A stretch of 64,000 bases of DNA from Cohnella lupini (GTDB lineage: Bacteria; Bacillota; Bacilli; Paenibacillales; Paenibacillaceae). Where the stretch lies: NCBI RefSeq assembly GCF_003386205.1, contig NZ_QRDY01000011.1, positions 112,320-176,319 on the forward strand, in the 5' to 3' direction. Each line of letters starts with the position of its first letter. The stretch's first letter is position 1. Positions 43,244-52,605 of this stretch are shown here, piece after piece. A program made the position numbers and the translations under genes. The notes beneath the pieces are model-generated. The model did no database searches and was not told the origin of the DNA. It saw only the letters and a list, made by a program, of their open reading frames with translations.

Positions 43244-44395
43244 TTACATGAAGTCCCGAGTCGCGTGAACGACCTTTCCATCTACTAGCGCATATTGGAC
43301 AAGCGGAATATCCCGCACTTTACGCACGACGATGACGTCGGCTTTTTTGCCAAGCTCGATTGAACCGATCGAACCGTCGCGTCCCATAATCTTTGCCGGA
43401 TTGATCGACGCCATGGCCACGGCTTTCTCTAACGGAATCCCTTCCGCTTCCAGTCGAAATAAAGAGTGAAGCAAGGAAGCCGGATGATAATCGGAGCATA
43501 GAATATCCGCTACTCCGTCTCGGATCGCATCGACCGCTTTCAGATTTCCGTCATGCGAGCCGCCGCGAACGATATTGGGTGCTCCCACGCAAACTCCCAT
43601 TCCTTGGCCGTGAGCATAGGTCGCCGTTTCCAAGCTAAGCGGAAATTCGGATACGGTCGCGCCGAAACCGATGGAGCGTTCAACTGCCGCAGAGCTATCG
43701 TCGTCGTGGGATGCGACGGCGATACCGTGGCTGCGGGCTTCAGCGGTCAATGCTTTCAGCTTAACCCAATCGATCTGGCTTCGCCTCTCCTCCAACTCCT
43801 TCACGATCGCGGATACTTCGTCCGGACCGACCCCTTGATTTTTCATGACATACCGTTGGAAAGCGCCCTCTCGATGATATTGCCCTTGTCCGGGCGCGTG
43901 GTCCATCAAGGAAATGTAGTCGATCAAACCATCCGATATCAACTGTCGAGCTATTTCGAAACCGGTCAGATGCGATACTTCATAGCGGAGATGAATGCCA
44001 TGACGAATCATTGCCCGCTCTTGTCTCAAAGCAGCAATCATCCGGATTAATTCCGACACCAAGTGCTCTCCGCGCAAGCTCAACCCCACACCGAGCGACA
44101 AGGAATGCAGCATCGTCGTTATTCCATGCCCGGCAAGCTTGCGTTCGAATTGAAGAAACGCCATCTCCAGCGGAAAAAGAGTATTGGGACGCGGCTCGAC
44201 TTCCTTCTCGATCGCATCGCAGTGAATATCGATCAAGCCGGGGAGAACCCAAGCTCCGTCCGCGTTTAGAATCTGTTCGTCCCTAACGTTTGCTTCATTT
44301 GAAACGATGAATCCGTTCTCGATCGTCAAGTCTCCTTGACTAACTCCGTCCGGTCTTACGATGAATCCGCCTTGTATCTTAATACGGTTGCTCAT
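43244..44395 (-). CDS. phnM: PhnM-type phosphonate metabolism amidohydrolase
   Basis: A 383-residue amidohydrolase matching alpha-D-ribose 1-methylphosphonate 5-triphosphate diphosphatase. The first metal motif is LPGLIDIHCDAIEKEVEPRP, followed by ASHDDDSS in the middle and LCSDYHPASLLHS near the end. ATG at 44395 is chosen (AAGGACGG upstream). PhnM normally works in the C-P lyase pathway, but none of its partners are in this window, so either they are elsewhere or the enzyme has another triphosphate substrate. Confidence 0.85.
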   Translation of the reverse strand: MSNRIKIQGGFIVRPDGVSQGDLTIENGFIVSNEANVRDEQILNADGAWVLPGLIDIHCDAIEKEVEPRPNTLFPLEMAFLQFERKLAGHGITTMLHSLSLGVGLSLRGEHLVSELIRMIAALRQERAMIRHGIHLRYEVSHLTGFEIARQLISDGLIDYISLMDHAPGQGQYHREGAFQRYVMKNQGVGPDEVSAIVKELEERRSQIDWVKLKALTAEARSHGIAVASHDDDSSAAVERSIGFGATVSEFPLSLETATYAHGQGMGVCVGAPNIVRGGSHDGNLKAVDAIRDGVADILCSDYHPASLLHSLFRLEAEGIPLEKAVAMASINPAKIMGRDGSIGSIELGKKADVIVVRKVRDIPLVQYALVDGKVVHATRDFM

Positions 44396-44494
44396 GAGAA
44401 TCCGTCCTTGTCTTCTTGTTAAGGTTTTATTCCATTTTACAGCATACTCAGCCCATCGCCAATGTCGCGACAACTGACCTAAACCTTGAAAAAA

Positions 44495-44520
44495 CCCGTC
44501 GCCGATTTTCCGGCAACGGG
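44495..44520 (-). terminator. Terminator of prfC
   Basis: CCCGTCGCCG pairs with CGGCAACGGG (one mismatch), then T6 on the minus strand. Confidence 0.88.
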
Positions 44521-44546
44521 CTCTTACGCTTTTTCTCTAAGCTGGA

Positions 44547-46133
44547 TTAAGGAGCGACTTCGAGGAACTTCAAGTCCGGCATCCGTTCCATCGCGGTTCT
44601 CATGGCGTATTCGTTCTCGAATAAAGCGACGTCGACGTTATTCTTGTCCTTAACGAGAATCGAGTTGATTCTGAACTTAGTGGGATCGATCTTGTCCCCG
44701 ACGATCCAGCGGGCGAATTGGAATTGGGTTCTGAACAGTTGAATATCGACCCCGTATTCGTTCTTCATTCGGTATTCGAACACCTCGAATTGCAACTGTC
44801 CGACAACGCCGAGGTAAGTATCCTCGAACGCTCCGACCGAACGGAACACCTGCACCATTCCTTCTTCCGTAAGCTGATCGAGCCCCTTCAGGTACTGCTT
44901 CTGCTTAAGGGCGTTCTTGATCGACACTTTGGCGAAAATCTCGGGCGAGAAGGTCGGCAGCTCGTCGAACACGATATCTCGACCTTCGCTCAGGCTATCC
45001 CCGATCCGGAAAATCCCCGGATCGAACAAACCGATGATATCGCCGGGATACGCCGTCTCCACGATATCCCGATCTTGCGCCAAAAATTGCTGCGGCTGGG
45101 ATAGCTTGATTTCCTTTCCCGCGCGGACGTGGCGCACGCTCATTCCGCGTTGGAATTTGCCGGAGCAAATCCGCAGGAAAGCGATGCGGTCGCGGTGAGC
45201 CGGGTTCATGTTCGCTTGTATCTTGAACACGTATCCGGAAAACTTCTCTTCCTCCGGGCTTACCGTGCCGTCCGTGATTTTGCGCTCGGTTGGCTGCGGA
45301 GCTAACTCGAGGAAATTTTCCAGGAACGTTTGCACGCCGAAGTTGTTTACCGCGCTTCCGAAGAATACGGGCGTCAGCTGTCCTGTGCGTACTTTCTCGT
45401 AATCGAAAGAATCGCCCGCCACGTCCAGCAGCTCCAGATCTTGGGCCAATTGGTCGGCTAGATAATCTCCCGCCATCTCGCGAATGATCGGATCGTTGTA
45501 ATTCTCCGTTTTGCGAACCTCGATGCTGGAGTGGTCTTTGCCTTGAAACAGCTCCACTTGGTTTTTCATCCGGTCGTACACGCCGCACAATTCGCGGCCC
45601 ATGCCGATCGGCCAGTTCATCGGTACCGAACGGATACCGAGCACGCGCTCGATTTCTTCCAACAGCTCGAACGGATTCTGCCCTTCGCGGTCCAGCTTGT
45701 TGATGAACGTGAAGATCGGAATGCCCCTCTTGCTGCATACTTGGAACAGCTTGATCGTCTGCGCTTCGACGCCTTTAGCGACGTCTATGAGCATGACCGC
45801 GCTATCAGCGGCGGTCAGCGTTCTGTACGTGTCTTCGCTGAAGTCTTGGTGACCAGGGGTATCCAGAATATTAACCTGCTTACCCTCGTATTGAAATTGC
45901 ATGACGGAAGAAGTAACCGAGATTCCCCGTTGCTTCTCGATTTCCATCCAGTCGCTCGTGGCATGACGGGCGGCTTTGCGCGCTTTAACCGATCCCGCGA
46001 TATGAATGGCTCCCCCGTATAGGAGCAGCTTCTCAGTCAGTGTCGTTTTCCCCGCATCGGGGTGAGAGATTATAGCGAAAGTACGGCGTTTCTTAACCTC
46101 TTGCCGTAATTCATCGGACGTCTTTTGGCTCAT
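44547..46133 (-). CDS. prfC: Peptide chain release factor 3
   Basis: A 528-residue translational GTPase that recycles RF1/RF2 after termination. G1 is SHPDAGKTTL (residues 19-28), G3 is DTPGHQDF, G4 is NKLD, and the C-terminal domain (EYRMKNEYGVDIQLFRTQF, FARWIVG) is typical of RF3 rather than EF-G. Length is normal. The start follows GAAGGGAATATCG. Single-gene unit with its own terminator. Confidence 0.95.
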   Translation of the reverse strand: MSQKTSDELRQEVKKRRTFAIISHPDAGKTTLTEKLLLYGGAIHIAGSVKARKAARHATSDWMEIEKQRGISVTSSVMQFQYEGKQVNILDTPGHQDFSEDTYRTLTAADSAVMLIDVAKGVEAQTIKLFQVCSKRGIPIFTFINKLDREGQNPFELLEEIERVLGIRSVPMNWPIGMGRELCGVYDRMKNQVELFQGKDHSSIEVRKTENYNDPIIREMAGDYLADQLAQDLELLDVAGDSFDYEKVRTGQLTPVFFGSAVNNFGVQTFLENFLELAPQPTERKITDGTVSPEEEKFSGYVFKIQANMNPAHRDRIAFLRICSGKFQRGMSVRHVRAGKEIKLSQPQQFLAQDRDIVETAYPGDIIGLFDPGIFRIGDSLSEGRDIVFDELPTFSPEIFAKVSIKNALKQKQYLKGLDQLTEEGMVQVFRSVGAFEDTYLGVVGQLQFEVFEYRMKNEYGVDIQLFRTQFQFARWIVGDKIDPTKFRINSILVKDKNNVDVALFENEYAMRTAMERMPDLKFLEVAP

Positions 46134-46192
46134 TCATCGATATTCCCTTCACGATAAAATAACAGCCTTCATTATACCACAATTACGGAAAA

Positions 46193-46225
46193 AAGCTCCG
46201 CGCATTCCTGTGGAAGGCGGAGCTT
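46193..46225 (-). terminator. Terminator of the yhbD-bactofilin-MFS operon
   Basis: 9-bp arms AAGCTCCGC / GCGGAGCTT with a 15-nt loop, then T6 on the minus strand. It lies 68 nt after the MFS stop codon. Confidence 0.85.
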
Positions 46226-46292
46226 CGGGTTTAAGGGCGTCGAAACCCCCTTTAGTCTATTCTATGCGCCGAATGCCGCCGCGGTTTCGATC

Positions 46293-47849
46293 TTAATGCC
46301 CTCCCGCGTATTCCTCGACTTCCGCCGTTGCGTCAAGCTTCTTACGGCCCATGAAAAATGCGGCCAGCAATGCTAATATCGCAGGAATGATCGCCCATGC
46401 GAACGTATATACAATGGACGACGACAGCATTCTCGTGATCGGATCCAAGATTTCATGCGGAATGTTCGCGCGCAGCTCGGGCGATAACAAGGAATGCGGA
46501 TCCTTCATGTCCAGACCTTCCGGCATTTGGCCGCTTCCTTCGCCTCCACCGGAAGCGAAGAAGTCCGACAGCTTGCCCATGAAGACGTGGCTTTGGATAA
46601 TTCCGAACGTAGTGATGCCGATCGTCATGCCTAGCGAACGCACGAAATTCAAAGTCGAGCTCGCCGTCCCCCGCTGTCTTGAGGTCAAGCCGTGAATCGC
46701 GGCATTGCTTAACACCGAGAACGAAGCCCCGATTCCTAATCCGATAAGTACCATATACAAGGTGACGATCAACCTCGTCGACTCCGAGTTCAGCGTCGCC
46801 ACTAGAGCCGTGCCAGCAACCAGAATCGCAAGGGTGGGTATCATGAGATTCCGATACGGAAGCTTCGTCATCAAGAAACCGCCGGCGGATGCGGTAACGA
46901 CGGACCCCACCATCATCGGCAGCAGCACGAGACCCGAGTTGGTTGCCGTCCCTCCTAGCACGCCTTGAATGAAGATCGGAATGTACACGGACGCCACGAT
47001 GAAGGCCGCTCCGCTGAATAACGCGATCAGAATGCTCGTAGCGTACAATCTGTTTTTGAACAGGTTATACGAGATGATCGGCTCCTTGACCTTCGTTTCC
47101 GTAACGAGGAACGTAATCGTTAATATCGCGAATCCGACGAACAAGCCGATGATCATCGAAGAATCCCATGCGTATTTCTTGCCCCCGAGCTCCAGGGCGA
47201 ACATCAAGCACACGACCGCACCCACGAGCGTGAAAGCCCCTACCCAGTCGATCGGCTGTTTCGAATGCTCGTGCGACTCCTTGTAGAAGAAGGCGATCAT
47301 TGCGAATGCTAGCAGGCCTAACGGCAGATTGATGTAGAAAATCCATTGCCATGCGATATGGTCGGTAATATACGCGCCTAACAACGGGCCGAAAATACTC
47401 GACAATCCGAACACCGCGCCGAACAACCCACCCAGCTTACCGCGGTCCTTCAACGGAACCGCGTCGAACATGATCGTGAAAGCGATCGGCACGAGCGCTC
47501 CGCCCCCAATGCCTTGAATAGCCCTATATAGCGCCAGCTCTGTGATTGAGTTCGCCGTCCCGCATAAAGCTGAGCCGATCATGAAGACAATAATACCGAA
47601 CACGAAAAATTTCTTGCGTCCGTACATATCCGACAGCTTTCCGAAGATCGGCATCCCGGCCATTTCCGCAACCATGTACGCCGAGGTTACCCATACGAAT
47701 TGATCCAATCCTCCAAGCTCGCCAACGATGTTTCCCATCGCGGTAGCGACGATCGTATTGTCCATCGCGGCCATCAGAATTCCGAGCAGCAGACCCGCGA
47801 TCACGATCCCTAGGTTTCCGCCGCCCGCTTGTTTCGATTTTGCCGACAT
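46293..47849 (-). CDS. DHA2 family MFS transporter (14 TM)
   Basis: 518 residues with about 14 membrane helices. Family motifs are MDNTIVATAMGNIVGELG (motif D1), GKLSDMYGRKKFF (motif A) and RAIQGIGGGALVPIAF (motif B). A loop with FFASGGGEGSGQMPEG sits before the last helices. Such pumps export drugs, dyes or metabolites with proton exchange. AGGGAGCGGG precedes the ATG. It is last in an operon with two bactofilin-like proteins and a MerR-like regulator, 29 nt downstream of the second bactofilin gene. Confidence 0.88.
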   Translation of the reverse strand: MSAKSKQAGGGNLGIVIAGLLLGILMAAMDNTIVATAMGNIVGELGGLDQFVWVTSAYMVAEMAGMPIFGKLSDMYGRKKFFVFGIIVFMIGSALCGTANSITELALYRAIQGIGGGALVPIAFTIMFDAVPLKDRGKLGGLFGAVFGLSSIFGPLLGAYITDHIAWQWIFYINLPLGLLAFAMIAFFYKESHEHSKQPIDWVGAFTLVGAVVCLMFALELGGKKYAWDSSMIIGLFVGFAILTITFLVTETKVKEPIISYNLFKNRLYATSILIALFSGAAFIVASVYIPIFIQGVLGGTATNSGLVLLPMMVGSVVTASAGGFLMTKLPYRNLMIPTLAILVAGTALVATLNSESTRLIVTLYMVLIGLGIGASFSVLSNAAIHGLTSRQRGTASSTLNFVRSLGMTIGITTFGIIQSHVFMGKLSDFFASGGGEGSGQMPEGLDMKDPHSLLSPELRANIPHEILDPITRMLSSSIVYTFAWAIIPAILALLAAFFMGRKKLDATAEVEEYAGGH

Positions 47850-47878
47850 GTATTCCCGCTCCCTAGTCTTTTATTTGT

Positions 47879-48550
47879 TTACCGTTGGACTTTCTCCTTG
47901 ACGGTCGAACCCTTATGAACCTCCAACTTATCGCGGTATTCGACGCGTCCGATTTCGCATCCGGGTCCGATCTTCACGTGATTCCCGCGAACGACTCCCG
48001 CTTCCGTATGCTCCAGCTCCACCTTGTCACCCTCGATCTGTTCCGCGTATAACACGGCATGATCGCTGGATTTCAGCAAGTTAATGATCCTCGTAGCTTT
48101 GCTTCGCTTCACTCGGAGAATCGAACCGCCGATTTCCGTAGCCTTGCACGGTCCGTACATCTTAAGGTCCAACCGATCGGCGCTCAGTAATCCCGCTACG
48201 TTTATCGCCCCGTCGACCTCGAGCGAGCCCGCTTCGCAATCCCCGCCGACATCGATGCTTCCCGTAAATTTAATGTTCTCCCCGCGCAATCCGTTAGATA
48301 CCTTTATTTCCCCTCTGCCCCGAGCCTTCGACGTTTGCAGGCTTCCTTGTATCTCGCATTCTCCAGTCAACCCCAGTTCTTCCGATCGCAAGCTGCCGTT
48401 AATGGTCAAATCGCCCGTGTTGGACAGCTTGTAACAATCGACGTCTCCCGATAATCGGCTTTCACCGGTTAACTTAATGTTCCGGAATACGCCGCCGGCG
48501 GACGTCGTCGTGCCTACCATCCTCAAATCGCGTCTTGTTTCGTTAGTCAC
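47879..48550 (-). CDS. Bactofilin-like polymer-forming protein (YhbF type)
   Basis: 223 residues made almost entirely of short beta-helix repeats (GEIKVSNGLRGENIKFTGS, GDCEAGSLEVDGAINVAG), the CcmA/bactofilin architecture that polymerises into filaments. No membrane segment. It is paralogous to the next gene upstream, with matching C-terminal segments (ELEHTEAGVVRGNHVKIGPG versus DLEYTEADIVRGNRIRIGKG). GTG start with AGAGGTGAAG upstream, overlapping the previous gene by 8 nt. Confidence 0.85.
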   Translation of the reverse strand: MTNETRRDLRMVGTTTSAGGVFRNIKLTGESRLSGDVDCYKLSNTGDLTINGSLRSEELGLTGECEIQGSLQTSKARGRGEIKVSNGLRGENIKFTGSIDVGGDCEAGSLEVDGAINVAGLLSADRLDLKMYGPCKATEIGGSILRVKRSKATRIINLLKSSDHAVLYAEQIEGDKVELEHTEAGVVRGNHVKIGPGCEIGRVEYRDKLEVHKGSTVKEKVQR

Positions 48551-49229
48551 CGGTCTTCACCTCTTTGCCTATTTTAGCGCCCGAAACGGCATTTAGCTCC
48601 GTGCGATATTCCACCAACCCGATCTTGCAACCTTTGCCTATGCGTATGCGGTTTCCCCTAACGATATCCGCCTCCGTATATTCCAGATCGATATCGTCGC
48701 CCTCTATAACGCTTGCCTTAAGCCCCGGAACCGCCTTCGGCATAATCCATCTCCACAGTTTGTTCCACGAAGCTTTCGACGTTCGGCGAACTTTAATGAA
48801 TTCCACGCCTATCTCCCGTGCTTCTCCTTTCCATTGAAGAACGGCATTCAGCCTTCCCGCGTTTAGTAATCCTTGCACTTCGAAGGATCCCTCCAAGTCC
48901 AATACTTCGCTCTCGCAATCCCCATCGATCCGCAGAAAGCCGTTAACGGCCAGACTTTCCGCTTTTAACGATCCCTTTACTTTCAACGTGCCGTCCACGA
49001 CCGATTTCCCCGCCGTTAAATGACCGTCGACCTTGATCATTCCGTCGCAATCCATTATGTTCGCCCGCAGATCGCCGAGCACCTTCGTCATCCCGTTCGT
49101 ATCGAAGTTAACGGCTGCGATAGAACCTTTAATCGTGCCGACGCCGTCGATTTTTACTTTCTCGTAATCTCCGCCGCCCGCGTCGCTAACGCCGCTAATC
49201 AACAAGTTAGGCTTCACCGTGCTTTCCAT
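48543..49229 (-). CDS. Bactofilin-like polymer-forming protein (YhbE type)
   Basis: 228 residues of bactofilin-like beta-helix repeats (GTIKGSIAAVNFDTNG, VVDGTLKVKGSLKAESLAVN). A short helical insertion (SKASWNKLWRWIMPKAVPG, about residues 150-170) might touch the membrane. Translation is coupled to its paralogue by an 8-bp overlap, suggesting a heteropolymer. AGGGGGAG precedes the ATG. Order yhbD-yhbE-yhbF matches Bacillus subtilis. Confidence 0.85.
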   Translation of the reverse strand: MESTVKPNLLISGVSDAGGGDYEKVKIDGVGTIKGSIAAVNFDTNGMTKVLGDLRANIMDCDGMIKVDGHLTAGKSVVDGTLKVKGSLKAESLAVNGFLRIDGDCESEVLDLEGSFEVQGLLNAGRLNAVLQWKGEAREIGVEFIKVRRTSKASWNKLWRWIMPKAVPGLKASVIEGDDIDLEYTEADIVRGNRIRIGKGCKIGLVEYRTELNAVSGAKIGKEVKTGD

Positions 49230-49241
49230 TGCATACTCCCC

Positions 49242-49865
49242 CTACTCCAATTTTCCTTTTAAGTGTTCGATGCTCTCCGCCATGGACAGCCGGGCGATCA
49301 GCTTCACTCCGGTTTCGAAATAAATCTCTGCCGGGACCGATAATAACGCGAAAGACGATACGCCCATCTTACGCATAAACAGCAGCTCGCAAGGCTTGCC
49401 TTCGAATTTCGGATAATGGTCCTTCATCGTCTGCAGCAGTTTGTCGCCTTCCTCCAGGCTCATCTCTCCGGCTTGCAGCAGTTTATCGACGATATAAAAG
49501 TAGAGCAGCTTTTCGTACGTATAGACGACCGATTCCTTATCCTCCGATGCGAAGCGCTCTAGCACGACATGCGAAACAATGTTTCGTTTAAACAAATCCG
49601 CTTTTCTTAATTCAAAAGCCGGCAATAACGGAGAAAGCTTATCGGCAAGCTCGTCAAGCGACAAATCATCCTTCATGTTCATGATTTTATCGATACGCGT
49701 TAATATTAAATCTTTCGGAAAAAACGTCTCTTGCCCCGTAAACGTGGACTTTCTGATGAACCATTCCTCCGGAATCAACTGCTTTCGCTTCCATCGGTAC
49801 AGTTGGCCGTACGAAATGCCTTTCTCGTCCAGCAGTTCCTTCTTGGAAATCAATTCCTGTTCCAT
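49242..49865 (-). CDS. MerR-like DUF4004 regulator (YhbD type)
   Basis: 207 residues. The N-terminus is a MerR-like helix-turn-helix (LISKKELLDEKGISYGQLYR, WKRKQLIPEEWFIRK), the rest a DUF4004 helical domain. It is probably a DNA-binding regulator of the operon it heads. ATG at 49865 has GGAGGG 6 nt upstream; a longer reading to 49940 is not supported. A TAACA-C-TGTTA palindrome lies 28 nt upstream. Confidence 0.82.
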   Translation of the reverse strand: MEQELISKKELLDEKGISYGQLYRWKRKQLIPEEWFIRKSTFTGQETFFPKDLILTRIDKIMNMKDDLSLDELADKLSPLLPAFELRKADLFKRNIVSHVVLERFASEDKESVVYTYEKLLYFYIVDKLLQAGEMSLEEGDKLLQTMKDHYPKFEGKPCELLFMRKMGVSSFALLSVPAEIYFETGVKLIARLSMAESIEHLKGKLE

Positions 49866-49892
49866 GATCATCCCTCCATGGATAATGTAACA

Positions 49893-49903
49893 TAACACTG
49901 TTA
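49893..49903. promoter_or_regulatory. Palindrome upstream of yhbD (candidate operator)
   Basis: TAACACTGTTA, a perfect 11-bp palindrome set within GTAACA and GTTAC flanks, 28-38 nt upstream of the yhbD start codon. It could be an autoregulatory operator for the MerR-like protein. Confidence 0.4.
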
Positions 49904-50068
49904 CGTTGTAAATATTAAATAACGAATTTGTATGCTTCACTCTCTCTTCTGCCTGTTAGTTGTACTCACTCACGCTAACGTCAAAGAGGCTGCCCCCGTC
50001 GGAGCAACCTCTTCATTCCATGCTTGAATCGAAATATCGTAATGAGGGATCTCAATCCGGCGTCTTTC

Positions 50069-51244
50069 CTAAATCAGTCCGAATGCTTTTCCTACCTTTT
50101 CCAAACGGTCCAACGCGAATTTCAAATCCTCATCCGTATGAGCCGCGGTAATGATAAGACGTACGCGCCCTTTATCGTTGGCAACCGTCGGGTAGACGAT
50201 GCCCTGCGCGAAAATACCCTCTGCCAGCAAGGCATCGGAGAACTGCATCGTTTTAGCGGGTTGCCCGACGATGATCGGAATGATAGGCGTCTCGCTAACC
50301 CCTGTGTCGAAGCCCATTTTTTTCAATTCGCCGCGAAAAAAAGCCGTGTTATTCCATAAACGTTCGATCCGGTCCGAACTGGCTTGCAACACGTGAATAG
50401 CGGAGATACACGTGGCTGCAACCGCTGGCGGCAATGCCGTGCTAAATAAAAACGAACGTGCTTTATGAACGAGAAATTGCTTGAGTACCTGCTCGCAAGC
50501 CACGTATCCGCCGACCGCCCCGACCGCCTTCGACAGAGTGCCGATTTGAATATGAACGCGGCCGTTCAAGCCAAAATGATCGGTAGAACCTTTGCCGTTC
50601 TTGCCAAGAACGCCGCTGGCATGCGCGTCGTCTACGTATACGATGGCGTCGTATTTCTCGCAAAGCTCCACGATTTGAGGCAAAGGCGCAATGTCGCCAT
50701 CCATGCTGAACACCCCGTCCGTGACGATGACCCGGGTCCGGTAGTTCGCGCTTTCTTTCAGCCGCTGTTCAAGCTGATCCAAATCCTTATGCGCGTATAT
50801 TTTTCGGTTCGTTTTCGATAATCGAATACCATCGATAATGCTCGCATGGTTAAGCTCATCGCTTATGACCACATCGTCCGACGTCAGAATCGAAGAAAGC
50901 ACGCCTAGATTCGCCGCATAGCCCGACTGGAACACGAGCGCCGCTTCCGTCCCTTTGAAAGCGGCAAGCTCCCGCTCCAGTCGGTCGTGAACGTTCAACG
51001 TGCCGGTAATCGTCCGCACGGATCCGCTTCCGACTCCGTATTTATCGATGGCGTCGATCGCGGCCCGCTTCATATCGGGGTGACTTGTCAGACCTAAATA
51101 GTTATTGGACGATAACTGGAGCACTTTGCGGCCTCCGAGCTCCATCCATGTCCCGCAACCGCTGCCCCATACGCTAAGCTCCCGATACCTACCGTCCTGC
51201 TTCAACTGATTCAATTCCTCAGCCAAATATTCGAAGTTTGCCAT
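50069..51244 (-). CDS. kbl: Glycine C-acetyltransferase
   Basis: A 391-residue PLP enzyme (2-amino-3-ketobutyrate CoA ligase) cleaving 2-amino-3-ketobutyrate to glycine and acetyl-CoA. The PLP-binding Lys is in IGTLSKAVGAVGG, with the upstream NNYLGLTSHP and VDDAHASGVLG motifs intact. ATG at 51244 has AGGAGAAGGG upstream. It follows tdh after 28 nt; together they convert threonine to glycine. Confidence 0.94.
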   Translation of the reverse strand: MANFEYLAEELNQLKQDGRYRELSVWGSGCGTWMELGGRKVLQLSSNNYLGLTSHPDMKRAAIDAIDKYGVGSGSVRTITGTLNVHDRLERELAAFKGTEAALVFQSGYAANLGVLSSILTSDDVVISDELNHASIIDGIRLSKTNRKIYAHKDLDQLEQRLKESANYRTRVIVTDGVFSMDGDIAPLPQIVELCEKYDAIVYVDDAHASGVLGKNGKGSTDHFGLNGRVHIQIGTLSKAVGAVGGYVACEQVLKQFLVHKARSFLFSTALPPAVAATCISAIHVLQASSDRIERLWNNTAFFRGELKKMGFDTGVSETPIIPIIVGQPAKTMQFSDALLAEGIFAQGIVYPTVANDKGRVRLIITAAHTDEDLKFALDRLEKVGKAFGLI

Positions 51245-51272
51245 ATCCCTTCTCCTGTCCGTTCTTCGATTT

Positions 51273-52307
51273 TCATTCCTCATGCAAGAACACGATTTTT
51301 CCGCATTGCCCCGAGGCCATTAGAGCGAACGCCTCCTCGAAACGTTCCAGCGTGAACCGATGCGTAATAATGGAATTCAGATCTATTCTGCCAAGCTCGA
51401 GAAGATTCTTCAATTGGTACCACGTATCATACATTCTCCTACCGGTAATTCCCTCGATGCGCAGTCCTTTAAAGATGATATATCGGGCTAGGTCGAGCGA
51501 TACTTCTTTCGTAGGAATTCCGAGCAGCGAGACGCGTCCTGCGCTTGCCGCGGCCGCGAAGCATTCGCGAATCGCATGCGGATTTCCCGACATCTCCAGC
51601 ATCACTTCAACGCCGTCGCCGCCCGTTACCTCGTGCAGCGCATCCGCCATGGATACGTCCGAGCTATTAATGACGGCATCCGCGCCCATTCTTATAGCCA
51701 GCTCCAGCCGATATGGATTAATATCGACCGCGAACACGGTTCCGGCGCCGCAAGCTTTGGCCACGGCAATCGCCATCAAGCCGATCGGGCCAGCGCCGAT
51801 TACGGCCGTAGATTTACCGACGATATCGCCGGCTAACACCGCCTGTACGGCATTTCCTAGCGGATCCTGCAGGCAGGCGATTTCGAATGGCATTTGCTTC
51901 GGGTTTTGAATGACATTCGTCCCTTTAACGATCGCATACTTCGCGAAACAACCCGGCACCGTAATTCCGAAGCTTCTTACATTCGGACATACGTGCGCAT
52001 TGCCTGTCCGGCATGCTTTGCAATGGCCGCAGACGATATGTCCTTCTCCGGACACGTGATCCCCGACCTTCACGTTAACAACGTTAACCCCGACAGCTTC
52101 GACGATACCCGCGAATTCATGACCGAATACATTCGGCGTAACGACATTTTCCTCGGCCCATTCATCCCAACGGTAAATATGTAAATCGGTTCCGCATATC
52201 GAAGTCGCTTTGACGCGGACAAGCACTTCATCCGGGCGGCATTCCGGCACGGGAACTTCCATTAGCACGGCTCCTGGCCCTCTCCTGTCTTTCACAAGCG
52301 CTTGCAT
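51273..52307 (-). CDS. tdh: L-threonine 3-dehydrogenase
   Basis: A 344-residue zinc-dependent medium-chain dehydrogenase oxidising threonine to 2-amino-3-ketobutyrate. The catalytic zinc Cys is in SICGTDLHIYRWDEW, the structural zinc Cys set is CGHCKACRTGNAHVC, and the NAD motif is VIGAGPIGLMAIA. ATG at 52307 is chosen (GCGAGGAACG upstream); the open frame extends to 52463 but passes through the promoter. First gene of the tdh-kbl operon. Confidence 0.94.
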   Translation of the reverse strand: MQALVKDRRGPGAVLMEVPVPECRPDEVLVRVKATSICGTDLHIYRWDEWAEENVVTPNVFGHEFAGIVEAVGVNVVNVKVGDHVSGEGHIVCGHCKACRTGNAHVCPNVRSFGITVPGCFAKYAIVKGTNVIQNPKQMPFEIACLQDPLGNAVQAVLAGDIVGKSTAVIGAGPIGLMAIAVAKACGAGTVFAVDINPYRLELAIRMGADAVINSSDVSMADALHEVTGGDGVEVMLEMSGNPHAIRECFAAAASAGRVSLLGIPTKEVSLDLARYIIFKGLRIEGITGRRMYDTWYQLKNLLELGRIDLNSIITHRFTLERFEEAFALMASGQCGKIVFLHEE

Positions 52308-52358
52308 CGTTCCTCGCACACCGGTGTCCTCCCAATGACGTAAATGAATATACACTAT

Positions 52359-52387
52359 ATTATACATACGTATGTTATAACGTACAA
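52359..52387 (-). promoter_or_regulatory. tdh-kbl promoter with palindromic operator
   Basis: Minus strand TTGTAC (52387-52382), 17-nt spacer, TATAAT (52364-52359). The spacer holds the perfect palindrome ACATACGTATGT (52364-52375), an ideal repressor position. The rest of the 52308-52605 interval holds only this promoter and the terminator at 52566-52583. Confidence 0.65.
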
Positions 52388-52565
52388 TATAATAAATCGT
52401 AGGAATCTTTGAGTCGATTCTCCGCGGACATGAATAGGGCGTTTTCCCTAGCATGATATTCATGGAACGATCGGGAGGAAATCACGGAACCCTATATTCA
52501 TATTAAAATAGGCTACGGCGTATGCGCGATCCAGGGCGGCTCGAACCCGACCCATAAAAAAAGAA

Positions 52566-52583
52566 AAGGACCCGAAGGTCCTT
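52566..52583 (-). terminator. Terminator of the zwf-cyclase operon
   Basis: AAGGACC, 4-nt CGAA loop, GGTCCTT, followed by TTCTTTTTTT on the minus strand. Confidence 0.9.
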
Positions 52584-52605
52584 CACGATAGCTTGCATAA
52601 ATTCA

